Shown here in pieces: positions 17,104-24,243 of a DNA stretch of 28,470 nucleotides (its first letter is position 1; each line of letters starts with the position of its first letter). The stretch is from Mailhella massiliensis (GTDB lineage: Bacteria; Desulfobacterota; Desulfovibrionia; Desulfovibrionales; Desulfovibrionaceae), in contig NZ_DYZA01000029.1 of the NCBI RefSeq assembly GCF_020741395.1, positions 1 through 28,470 of the forward strand, read 5' to 3'. Both the position numbers and the translations under genes were made by a program. The notes under the pieces were generated by a model, which did no database searches, was not told the DNA's origin, and worked only from the letters and a program-made list of their open reading frames with translations.

Positions 17104-17132
17104 GAAAAAGGCTGAAGCCGCGGCCTCAGCCT
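17104..17132 (-). terminator. intrinsic terminator after the 110-aa gene
   Basis: AGGCTGA (17109-17115) pairs with TCAGCCT (17126-17132) around a GC-rich loop. On the minus strand a TTTTTCTTA tract follows directly. It lies about 100 bp past the stop of the minus-strand gene ending at 17231 and probably closes the envelope cluster. Confidence 0.75.
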
Positions 17133-17230
17133 CTGTCGTCTTACGGGCGCAGAAAACGCGATGGAAAATCGCCTTTCTGCCCCCCTTTCATGAAAAGGCG
17201 AGAGTCGGTCTCTCATCCAAAACAACGCGC

Positions 17231-17563
17231 CTAATGCATGGAACAGGCTTCCAGAGCCTTGTCCAATGTGGCGGTATGGTCGCGCAAACGGCCGTATGCA
17301 AAAAAATAGCGGTGCAGCGTCCAGGCTTCAAGGTCAAGAATATCAAGCTTTCCCTCGCTCGCATCGCAGAGAAAAGGCCGGAGAGCCTCCACCACTTCCT
17401 CATCCGGGAACACTTCCCCTTCGTAGCTGATGCGCAGAAGATCGCCTTTCAGCTCCACGGCTTCAGGGATATACCAGTCCTCCAGTACGGCGCGCACCGC
17501 GCGCAGGGTTTCTTCCGTGGCCGGGTTCAGCGCCCCGTAGGCTTTGACAAGCACAGGTCTCAT
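17231..17563 (-). CDS. hypothetical protein (110 aa)
   Basis: Small acidic soluble protein with a regular alternation of strands and helices: KAYGALNPATEETLRAVRAV, then IPEAVELKGDLLRISYEGEV, then DEEVVEALRPFL and a helical C-terminus with HRYFFAYGRLRDHTATLDKA. There is no signal peptide, cluster motif or membrane helix. GGAG sits about eight bases before the ATG. The gene lies between two good minus-strand terminators, so it may be transcribed alone. I do not recognise the family. Codon use and composition are those of a real gene. Confidence 0.75.
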   Translation of the reverse strand: MRPVLVKAYGALNPATEETLRAVRAVLEDWYIPEAVELKGDLLRISYEGEVFPDEEVVEALRPFLCDASEGKLDILDLEAWTLHRYFFAYGRLRDHTATLDKALEACSMH

Positions 17564-17591
17564 GCAGGCACTCCATACCCTCCCGCAGGAG

Positions 17592-17628
17592 GAAAAAAGA
17601 ACGCCGCGCGGAACTTTCCGCGCGGCGT
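17592..17628 (-). terminator. intrinsic terminator after the YajG-like lipoprotein gene
   Basis: A 13-bp perfect inverted repeat, ACGCCGCGCGGAA (17601-17613) and TTCCGCGCGGCGT (17616-17628), is followed on the minus strand by CTTTTTTCC. It is only 17 bp past the stop of the lipoprotein gene. This is the strongest terminator in the window. Confidence 0.9.
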
Positions 17629-17644
17629 AAGGGAAAGGCTGCTC

Positions 17645-18232
17645 CTAGCGCATGGTGCCCATGATGGACATGGCCGCATTGCCGAGCACGTCGGCCAGCG
17701 TGCCGGAAAGCGTTTCTTCCGGCAGCGAAGAGCCGGGGATGCCCGTTTTTTCCTGCTGGGAGGCGAAACTCTTGGTCACGGCGGCCTGCTTCTGGCTGTA
17801 GAGGCGGGTCTGAATACGGATCACGGCATTATAGGTGCTGAGGCTCTTTTCCGTAAGCCACACACGTTCCACCACGCCGCCCACAATGTAGTCGGGCTGA
17901 CCGGCCTGCGCCTGAGCCATGGAGGTTGCCACGGAAACCTGAGCGCCCTGACGTGCCAGCTCGTCGGCCAGGGACTGGCTCACCCACTCGGCCACGCTGG
18001 AACTCGGCTGGAAGGGGCTGCCGTCCTTGCGCACACCTACGTCGAGGCGGCCGCGCTGGTCTTCAAAGACCACCACAGTCACACGCGGGGCCGTGGAGAC
18101 GGGGAGGACAGAAGATCCGCTGGTATTATACAGCAGGCGGACATTGTTCTGGGCCATGCAGCCGGTAAGGACCGCCGCGGCGAAAAGCAGCACCGCACAA
18201 ATTGCCAGGGAAAGACGACGGAAATGGTTCAT
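17645..18232 (-). CDS. YajG-like outer-membrane lipoprotein (195 aa)
   Basis: The N-terminus has a basic start (MNHFRRLS), a hydrophobic core and the lipobox LTGC with the lipidated Cys at residue 25. Ala follows at +3 after Met, with no Asp at +2, which favours outer-membrane sorting. The mature part holds VTVVVFEDQRG and a central SSSVAEWVSQSLADELARQG helix, then DYIVGGVVERVWL strands. This is the layout of YajG-type and related lipoproteins whose role is poorly known. AGGAG and AAGG precede the ATG. It lies 70 bp after the DegP gene on the same strand and ends at a strong terminator. The envelope-stress context fits, but a direct link to DegP is inference. Confidence 0.75.
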   Translation of the reverse strand: MNHFRRLSLAICAVLLFAAAVLTGCMAQNNVRLLYNTSGSSVLPVSTAPRVTVVVFEDQRGRLDVGVRKDGSPFQPSSSVAEWVSQSLADELARQGAQVSVATSMAQAQAGQPDYIVGGVVERVWLTEKSLSTYNAVIRIQTRLYSQKQAAVTKSFASQQEKTGIPGSSLPEETLSGTLADVLGNAAMSIMGTMR

Positions 18233-18302
18233 ACCTTACTCCTGAAAAAGGGATGGGCCATTCTAGCGCGTTTAAGGGCGGGACGCAACGCAAAGGCTCT
18301 TC

Positions 18303-19631
18303 CTACAGGCCCATGCGCACCTGATACAGGCGGTTTCCGCGCAAAACCTGAAGCAGCACCTGCCGCTTGAGGAAATCGCGGCGGAAGGCATCGAGAACAT
18401 CTTTCCTCGTCTTCGTGGCGCGCCCGGAAACGGCCGTGACGGCGTCGCCTTTCTGAAGGCCCAGACGACCGGCCGGGGACTGTTCCCTGACCTCGGTGAC
18501 CAGGGCACCGTGCTTCCCGTCCTTCACCTTGATCCCCCATCGGCGCAAGGCCAGCTTTTCCGCCGTCTCGTCATCAAAATCCGCCGTCTTCAGGGTGAAG
18601 GACTTTTCCTTGCCGTCGCGCCATACCTTCAGCGATACCGGGGCATGGGGCTGATGGTTGCGCAGAAGAGAAAGAAACTTGTCACGGTCGGAAACGCGGT
18701 TGCCGCCAAGCTCCAGGATTACGTCGCCGGGACGTATGCCCGCCTTTTCCGCCGGGCCGTCCTTGAAGACTTCCGTTACCAGAAGTCCCTCGGCTTCCGG
18801 AAGGCGCAGATAACGCGCCGTGCGCGGATCCACGTTCTGCCCGATGAGCGCGAGCCACGGCGTGCTGACATGCCCCTGATCAAGGATTTCATCCACCACA
18901 CGCCGCGCCTTGCTTATGGGAATGGCGAAGCCTATGCCCTGGGCTCTGTCGTAAATGGCGGTGTTCACCCCCACAAGCTCGCCGAGAATATTGAGAAGAG
19001 GCCCTCCGCTGTTGCCGGGATTTATGGCGGCGTCGGTCTGAATAAGGTCCGTGAACACGCCGTCTTCCGCTTCTATGGTGCGATCCAGTGCGGAAATGAC
19101 GCCCGTAGTCACGGTATGAGAAAATCCGTAGGGGTTGCCTATGGCAATGACGCTTTCCCCGGGCATGAGGTCGGTGGAATCGCCCATGGCTACGAAGGGC
19201 AGATCCTTTGCCCCCTTGAGGCGCAGCACCGCAATATCGAAATCCGGTTCAGCACCCACCACGTCGGCGGAAAAGGTGCGCCCGTCAAGCAGTCGAACGG
19301 AAATCTCGGAAGCTCCGTTCACCACATGGGCATTGGTGAGCACCAGAGAGCGGCGGCCGTCGATGATGATACCGGAGCCTATGGCCTCGCTGCGCAGATC
19401 GCGGCCGGGCATACCGAAGAAAAAGTCGAAAGGCATGAGCTCACGGGAGGAACGGCGCTCCGCCAGCGTGCTTGTGATGTTCACCACGGCAGGGGCCACA
19501 CTGCTCACGGCCTTGACCGCAGGCGTGACTCTGGCCTGCTGCCTGGCCGTCAGAAGCTGGGAAGCCTGAGCACCTTCACAGGACAGGGGAAAAAACAGGG
19601 CGCATACCAGTAACAGGGTGTGGAATCTCAT
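18303..19631 (-). CDS. DegP/HtrA-type periplasmic serine protease (442 aa)
   Basis: Exported trypsin-like protease and chaperone that degrades misfolded envelope proteins. The signal peptide is about residues 1-23 (MRFHTLLLVCALFFPLSC then AQA). The catalytic triad is visible as His102 in LTNAHVV, Asp132 in DFDIAVLRL and Ser208 in NPGNSGGPL. Two PDZ domains follow at about 265-345 and 365-440 with carboxylate-binding-type loops. The length is usual for DegP/DegQ. The ATG at 19631 has only a weak TGGTGA ribosome binding site. An upstream in-frame ATG at 19685 would place the start before a hairpin and remove the normal signal-peptide position. It lies downstream of a two-component system and three small exported proteins, consistent with envelope-stress control as for Cpx-regulated degP. 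Confidence 0.93.
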   Translation of the reverse strand: MRFHTLLLVCALFFPLSCEGAQASQLLTARQQARVTPAVKAVSSVAPAVVNITSTLAERRSSRELMPFDFFFGMPGRDLRSEAIGSGIIIDGRRSLVLTNAHVVNGASEISVRLLDGRTFSADVVGAEPDFDIAVLRLKGAKDLPFVAMGDSTDLMPGESVIAIGNPYGFSHTVTTGVISALDRTIEAEDGVFTDLIQTDAAINPGNSGGPLLNILGELVGVNTAIYDRAQGIGFAIPISKARRVVDEILDQGHVSTPWLALIGQNVDPRTARYLRLPEAEGLLVTEVFKDGPAEKAGIRPGDVILELGGNRVSDRDKFLSLLRNHQPHAPVSLKVWRDGKEKSFTLKTADFDDETAEKLALRRWGIKVKDGKHGALVTEVREQSPAGRLGLQKGDAVTAVSGRATKTRKDVLDAFRRDFLKRQVLLQVLRGNRLYQVRMGL

Positions 19632-19650
19632 GTGTTCACCATAGTTGAAC

Positions 19651-19684
19651 GCCCCTCCGGCCGGAAAAACGGAGGGGCTTTTCA
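19651..19684. terminator. GC-rich hairpin between the proline-rich gene and degP
   Basis: GCCCCTCCG (19651-19659) pairs perfectly with CGGAGGGGC (19670-19678). A TTTT tract follows on the plus strand; on the minus strand the T-run lies in the loop. It sits 30 bp after the small gene's stop and 20 bp before degP. It could be a partial terminator, or an mRNA structure in the degP leader. Confidence 0.4.
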
Positions 19685-19714
19685 TCGTTCGTCGCTCAGA
19701 AAAGGAGCGAGGGA

Positions 19715-19960
19715 TTATCTGTCCCGCCCCGGATCATGCGGAGCCGGACGGAACGGTTCCGGCTTTTTCGGCGCAGGCTTGGGCGCGGGCTTCTTCACCG
19801 AGGGGTTCACGGGCTTCGGTGCAGGCTTCTGTACGGCGGACTTTGCCGGCTGCGCATAGACAGGCTGAGGAACCGCCGGGGGATGCGGCTGCGCACCGGC
19901 GGGGACGGAAAAAACAGATGCCGCAAAAAGACAGCTCAGGACAAGGGGAAATACTTTCAT
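19715..19960 (-). CDS. small secreted Pro/Lys-rich protein (81 aa)
   Basis: Signal peptide MKVFPLVLSCLFAASVFSVPAGA is followed by a low-complexity mature part of Pro, Ala, Lys and Gln with KPAPKP and KKPAPKPAPK repeats, ending DPGRDR. There is no lipobox and no Cys in the mature part, so it is likely periplasmic. AGGAG precedes the ATG at 19960; an upstream ATG at 20083 has no such support. The opening FPLVLSCLF is shared with the next gene upstream, which points to a local duplication. The Pro/Lys repeat resembles periplasm-spanning or peptidoglycan-associated linkers. The function is unknown. Confidence 0.7.
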   Translation of the reverse strand: MKVFPLVLSCLFAASVFSVPAGAQPHPPAVPQPVYAQPAKSAVQKPAPKPVNPSVKKPAPKPAPKKPEPFRPAPHDPGRDR

Positions 19961-20086
19961 GGTACGCTCCTGCACATGCGGGCAAGAGACAAGACGATGC
20001 CAAGAAACATTCGACGGACACCGACCCTCAATACAAAAGACGGAACTCACGAACCGACCCGGCAAAATGTCGGGGCTCTTCAAAAC

Positions 20087-20326
20087 CTACCTGCGACCGT
20101 CATGAGGGCCGGGGTTCGGGCGGGGAGCATCGGGCTTTCCAGGCGCCGGAGAAGGACGATGAACCTCCGACTTCGGACGGGACGGGGCAGGCTTTACCGC
20201 AGGCTTCGGACGGGGCGGGGCCGGACGATACGTTCCATGGGAAGGAGGCGGAGTATGGTAATCATGGTGAGGAGGAACACAACCAACCAGAAACAGGCAG
20301 CTCAGCACAAGGGGAAAAACTCTCAC
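20087..20326 (-). CDS. small His/Pro-rich lipoprotein (79 aa, GTG start)
   Basis: A GTG at 20326 with AGGAGG six bases upstream gives VRVFPLVLSCLFLVGC, a short signal with lipobox LVGC and lipidated Cys at residue 16. Longer ATG starts have no ribosome binding site. The mature part is His- and Pro-rich (PPHHDYHTPPPSHG, then PRPKPAVKPAPSRPK) and ends HDGRR. The His cluster could bind metal; this is inference. The signal region is nearly the same as that of the next gene downstream in protein and DNA. The 309 bp upstream of it (20327-20635) hold only short hairpins, including CCTTCC/GGAAGG at 20356-20370, and no supported gene. Confidence 0.65.
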   Translation of the reverse strand: MRVFPLVLSCLFLVGCVPPHHDYHTPPPSHGTYRPAPPRPKPAVKPAPSRPKSEVHRPSPAPGKPDAPRPNPGPHDGRR

Positions 20327-20635
20327 GACAACCTCCTGAAAAAATTCCCCTCCCGCCTTCCGGCGGAAGGAAGAGAAACGCCCCTTACCCAGGCATGCGG
20401 GCAGAAACCGGGCCCCGGGCGCATGACGGCAACAAAGAGAGGCTGCAGACAGACCATACCTTCGGAGCACTCTCCGGCGCGCTTTCAGAAAGCCGAAGCC
20501 TCAGAAAAAGCCGCCTTCCCTGAAGACGGGTACGCAACCCATGCATGCGCTGAAGAGCCGTATTTTTCGCGAAACGCAGGCCTTTACGGCGAAAGGCGGC
20601 GACTGCTTCTCAAGCGTCACCCGCTCAGGGAAGCC

Positions 20636-20821
20636 TTACAGCCACCTCGGTCCCCAGTAATCCATGTGTGGAGCCTCGTGCGCAGGCCTTCTCGGCGGAG
20701 AGTCATGCCCGTCACTGCGCGGAGCGTCATAGCCCGGTCCTTCGTGCGGAGGCGGGGGAGGCATGCAACCCGCAAGGGTAAAGGCCGCACAAAAAACGGC
20801 AATCAGGCAAATGCGATGCAT
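20636..20821 (-). CDS. small Pro/His-rich lipoprotein (61 aa)
   Basis: AAGGAG precedes the ATG at 20821. The signal MHRICLIAVFCAAFTLAGC ends in a good lipobox (LAGC, Cys19). The mature part is short and rich in Pro, His, Asp and Arg (MPPPPPHEGPGYD, then PAHEAPHMDYWGPRW). It starts 13 bp after the histidine-kinase stop and is therefore almost certainly in the two-component operon. A small exported protein beside a sensor kinase recalls accessory proteins such as CpxP, though there is no sequence resemblance. Role unknown. Confidence 0.7.
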   Translation of the reverse strand: MHRICLIAVFCAAFTLAGCMPPPPPHEGPGYDAPRSDGHDSPPRRPAHEAPHMDYWGPRWL

Positions 20822-20834
20822 AGCGTACTCCTTT

Positions 20835-22385
20835 TCATCTTGCGCCCGGGGAGCGGCGGAACGTGGCCGTAGCACGCAGCCCCCCTTCGGGCCGGTTTTC
20901 GAGCGTCACGTCACCGCCGTGCATGCGGGCCATGCTCCGGGCAATGGAAAGCCCGAGCCCGGTGCCGCCGGTACTGCGGTTGCGCGACCGCTCCACCCTG
21001 TAGAAAGGTTCAAACACCTTTTTGAGTTCCGCTTCCGCGATACCGGGGCCGCTGTCGGAAATGACGACGGAGAGCATGTCGTCCCCATCCACAACATCCA
21101 CCACCACATGTCCCCCATAGCGTAAGGCATTATCCATAAGATTGGCAAGGCAGCGCTTCATACTGAGAGGCCTTGCCGAAAGCGGACGTATGGAGAACAT
21201 GGCCTCCGGATCCTGAAGGCGCTCCTCAAGCTGAATATCAAGCCCCATATCCTGCCTGTCTTCCACAAGGCTTTCAATGAGCGACATGACATCCACCATG
21301 GCCACGTTTTCGCTTTTGCTGCGTGCGATATCAATGGTGGTATCCATAATCTGCTGAAGCTCGCTTATGTCCTTCTGAAGGGGCGCTCTCTGACTTTCGT
21401 CGAGCTGCTCCACGCGCAGGCGCATGCGGGTGAGCGGGGTACGCAGATCGTGCGACACTGCGGCCAGGGTGCGTTCGCGCTCATCCAGAAACTCGCGTAT
21501 GCTCGTCTGCATGCGGTTGAAGGCCTGCGCGGCCTCCCTCACCTCACTGGGGCCGGTTTCCGGCAGAGCCGGAGTTCTGATATCGCGGCCGAAGCGGTCG
21601 GCGGCGCGGGCCAGGCGGCGCAGAGGCTTCACGCATAGATAGAAGGCCAGCAGGCTTATGGCCACGAAAAACATTTCAATGGCAATGATGCTGGTAAAGG
21701 GAAAATACGGCATGGGAGGATAACCGGGGGCGGAATCTTCAATGACTACCCATGTACCGTCGTGCAGGGGTACCACGGCCGTGGCCTGATACACGGAAGG
21801 CCCCCTGGTCCGCTTGGCCTTGGAAAAATACTGCCAGACCGACTGCCCGAAAGACTCCATGGGGCTCGGCAGGTTCAGCTCGCGCACGGCGAGCATGGCG
21901 CGGCGGGGCACCTCGTCGATCCTCTTGTCTCCTCCATGCATCATCCTGCCGTGATGCGGCCTGCTGTCGCCGTACAAGCGGGAAAGAGAAAGGTTCAACA
22001 TGTATTCCATGAGCACGGAAGCCTCGCGCAGATCCTCATCGTTCACGGTGAGCGACGGGCAGGAGGAAGTGAAGCTCACAAAAAAGCCCCGGCTGTTGAA
22101 CTGCTCGCGCAGCACGAAACGGATTTCCGCAGAGGTGGCATCCAGAAGAGCTGCGACCTCAGCCATGCGGCGGGCCCGGTCGGCCATGAGCCCGCGCATG
22201 AAGTAGAAGTGCCGCGACTCCCCGGCGTAAATGGTGGTGAGCAGCAGCATGGTGAAAAAACCGCCGGAAAAAATGAGAATGAGCCGCGCGAACAGAGAAT
22301 CGGGCGTAAGCCGCACGAAAAAACGGCGCATGCGGGAAAGCGCGCCCCTGCCCGGAGAAGGAATCTTCCGGCTTTCCGCAGCCAT
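20835..22385 (-). CDS. EnvZ/CpxA-type sensor histidine kinase (516 aa)
   Basis: Inner-membrane sensor. One transmembrane helix is at about 34-54 (LILIFSGGFFTMLLLTTIYAG). A periplasmic domain of about 170 residues follows, with a His/Met-rich stretch PHHGRMMHGG near 140-150. The second helix is at about 228-248 (IAIEMFFVAISLLAFYLC), then a HAMP domain. The phospho-acceptor is His312 in AAVSHDLRTPLTRMR. The ATPase motifs follow: NLMDNALRYG (N box), DSGPGI (G1), FEPFYRVERS (F box) and GGTGLGLSIA (G2). The start is 2 bp after the regulator stop, with GGTGGA upstream, so the genes are co-transcribed. The His/Met-rich loop suggests a metal or redox signal, which is inference. Confidence 0.93.
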   Translation of the reverse strand: MAAESRKIPSPGRGALSRMRRFFVRLTPDSLFARLILIFSGGFFTMLLLTTIYAGESRHFYFMRGLMADRARRMAEVAALLDATSAEIRFVLREQFNSRGFFVSFTSSCPSLTVNDEDLREASVLMEYMLNLSLSRLYGDSRPHHGRMMHGGDKRIDEVPRRAMLAVRELNLPSPMESFGQSVWQYFSKAKRTRGPSVYQATAVVPLHDGTWVVIEDSAPGYPPMPYFPFTSIIAIEMFFVAISLLAFYLCVKPLRRLARAADRFGRDIRTPALPETGPSEVREAAQAFNRMQTSIREFLDERERTLAAVSHDLRTPLTRMRLRVEQLDESQRAPLQKDISELQQIMDTTIDIARSKSENVAMVDVMSLIESLVEDRQDMGLDIQLEERLQDPEAMFSIRPLSARPLSMKRCLANLMDNALRYGGHVVVDVVDGDDMLSVVISDSGPGIAEAELKKVFEPFYRVERSRNRSTGGTGLGLSIARSMARMHGGDVTLENRPEGGLRATATFRRSPGAR

Positions 22386-22387
22386 GG

Positions 22388-23164
22388 CTATTCCACCGTA
22401 ATGGCGCTGGTGAACACATAGCCGTCACCGCGCACAGTTTTGATGAGCTTGTTCTCACGGCCCTTGTCGCCGTCGCCGGTGTCGCGCAGACGGGCGCGCA
22501 GACGGCAGACCTGGACATCAAGGCTGCGATCGAAGGGGCTGCGGTCGGTTTCCTGCCCCTGGAGCTCGTCCTGAATGAAATCGCGGCTGAGCACCTTCTG
22601 CGGATGTTCCAGAAAAATGGTGAGGAGCCGGTATTCCGCCCCGCTCAGGTTCACCACCATACCCCCGGGCGCGATAAGATGGCGGGCGGAAACGTCCAGC
22701 GTCCAGCCGCTGAAATGGTAGGCCTTTTCCGGCCTGCCCGCCTCGGCCGACACGTCGGTCGCACGGCCGGAACGACGCAGCACGGCGCGGATACGGGCCA
22801 GAAGCTCGCGCGGCTGGAAAGGCTTGACCACATAGTCGTCGGCTCCGAGCTCAAGGCCCACCACACGGTCGGCAGTATCGCCGAGGGCGGTGAGGAAAAT
22901 CACGGGAAGGGAGGAAAGCCCCTCCGCAGAGCGGAGCTTCCTGCAGAGCGACAGGCCGTCTTCGCCGGGCATCATGATATCAAGTACAATAAGGTCGGGC
23001 TTTTCCTGCTCAAGGCTTTCAAACATGGCCTTGCCGCCGTCGGCCACACGCACCAGAAAGCCGTGCTGCCGCAGATAGTCGGCCATGAGGTCGCGTATAT
23101 CCTGATCGTCGTCGACAACCAGCAGAGAAAGGGAAGCAGTAGGGGTAGTTTCGGTATCGGGCAT
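22388..23164 (-). CDS. OmpR-family response regulator (258 aa)
   Basis: DNA-binding partner of the adjacent kinase. The receiver domain is at about 12-130, with the acidic pocket DDDQD near 18-22, phospho-acceptor Asp62 in VLDIMMPGEDG, Thr92 and Lys114 in YVVKPFQPREL. A linker leads to a winged-helix domain at about 155-255 (YRLLTIFLEHPQKVLSRDFI, then SLDVQVCRLRARL). The start at 23164 is preferred to an upstream ATG at 23191 because GGAGG lies eight bases before it. It is the first gene of the minus-strand cluster and likely controls the small exported proteins and degP; this is inference. Confidence 0.93.
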   Translation of the reverse strand: MPDTETTPTASLSLLVVDDDQDIRDLMADYLRQHGFLVRVADGGKAMFESLEQEKPDLIVLDIMMPGEDGLSLCRKLRSAEGLSSLPVIFLTALGDTADRVVGLELGADDYVVKPFQPRELLARIRAVLRRSGRATDVSAEAGRPEKAYHFSGWTLDVSARHLIAPGGMVVNLSGAEYRLLTIFLEHPQKVLSRDFIQDELQGQETDRSPFDRSLDVQVCRLRARLRDTGDGDKGRENKLIKTVRGDGYVFTSAITVE

Positions 23165-23234
23165 GGCAATATCCTCCGGGACGATCTGCATCGACTATAG
23201 CCCGGAGCGGGGTCGAACGCACCTTTTTTCCTGT

Positions 23235-23248
23235 TACAATATATTGCA
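23235..23248. promoter_or_regulatory. AT-rich palindrome upstream of the response regulator
   Basis: CAATATATTG (23237-23246) is a perfect 10-bp palindrome with one more matching pair outside. It is about 75 bp before the regulator ATG and contains TATATT, which could act as a -10 box on the minus strand; no good -35 box was found. It stands out in GC-rich sequence, and an autoregulatory site is possible. About 200 bp lie between ispH and this operon, also holding a CGTAAGG/CCTTACG hairpin at 23359-23375 at the ispH stop. Confidence 0.3.
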
Positions 23249-23370
23249 GAAAAATTGCTTCTCCTTGCCCGGCCTTTCGCCCGAAGATACCTACAAAACA
23301 CCTCGCGCTCCGCAAGGCTACTTCCGCCATGCCCCGGGCCTCACGACCCGCAATCTTCCGTAAGGGAGCC

Positions 23371-24231
23371 TTACGCCATAGCGCGCAGTTTTTTCTCCAC
23401 TTCGTCGATGATATACCGGGGAGTGGAAGCCCCCGCGGTAAGCCCCACAGCGCGTACTCCGGCAAAATCCGCCTCGTTCAGTTCCCCGGCCGTTTCCACA
23501 AGCACCGTAGGTACGCCGCGCATCCTGGCCAGCTCCGCAAGGCGCCTCGTATTGCCGCTGGATTTACCGCCCGCCACCACCATGGCCTGCACTCGCGCGG
23601 CGATTTCCCCGGCTTCCTCCTGGCGCTCGCGCGTAGCGTCGCAGATGGTGTCAAGAACAACGAGTGACGCACCGAGACGCGCCACAAGGCGACGATTCAT
23701 CTCGTCGAAAATCTGCCTGTCCTGCGTGGTCTGGGCCGCAAGTACCACGGAGCGCCCTTCCGGCGGTGTTTTTTCCAGCATGGCCTCCATCTCCGCAAGG
23801 GAGGAAAAGATACGACTCTCCCCCGCCGCGTAGGAAATCAGGCCCCGCACCTCGGGGTGCTGCGCCTCGCCGTAAAGCAGAAGTTCCCGACCAGAGGCCG
23901 TGGCCTCGGCTATGGCAAGCTGGGCCTTCTTCACCCGGGGACAGGTGGCGTCTTCCACCCTGGCGCAACGCCGGCGAAGTTCCGCCTCCACATCCCGCGG
24001 AATGCCGTGGGCACGGATGAGCACCGACATGTCGGCCTCGGCCTCCCCCACGGAATGAAGGCATTGCACACCCTTGCGCGCGTAGTCTTCCAGCACCTGC
24101 GGGTTATGGATGATTTCCCCAAGAGTGGCCACTCTTTCGCCGGGCCGGGACGCTACTATGGTATCGAGCTTATGCAGGGCCAGCGCCACGCCCATGCAGA
24201 AGCCCGCATGACTTGCGCGTACGACATTCAT
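23371..24231 (-). CDS. ispH: 4-hydroxy-3-methylbut-2-enyl diphosphate reductase
   Basis: Last step of the MEP isoprenoid pathway; reduces HMBPP to IPP and DMAPP with a [4Fe-4S] cluster in the cytoplasm. All key residues are visible: cluster ligands Cys12 (HAGFCMGV), Cys97 (EDATCPRV) and Cys197 (LDTICDATRERQ); substrate-binding His42, His75 and His125; catalytic Glu127 (GEAQHPEVRG); and a Thr pair at 168-169. The SSGNTRRL motif near 225 contacts the diphosphate. The length of 286 aa is normal. It starts 12 bp after the murJ stop, so the two form an operon linking isoprenoid and lipid II transport. Confidence 0.97.
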   Translation of the reverse strand: MNVVRASHAGFCMGVALALHKLDTIVASRPGERVATLGEIIHNPQVLEDYARKGVQCLHSVGEAEADMSVLIRAHGIPRDVEAELRRRCARVEDATCPRVKKAQLAIAEATASGRELLLYGEAQHPEVRGLISYAAGESRIFSSLAEMEAMLEKTPPEGRSVVLAAQTTQDRQIFDEMNRRLVARLGASLVVLDTICDATRERQEEAGEIAARVQAMVVAGGKSSGNTRRLAELARMRGVPTVLVETAGELNEADFAGVRAVGLTAGASTPRYIIDEVEKKLRAMA

Positions 24232-24243
24232 GGAATTCCTCCG

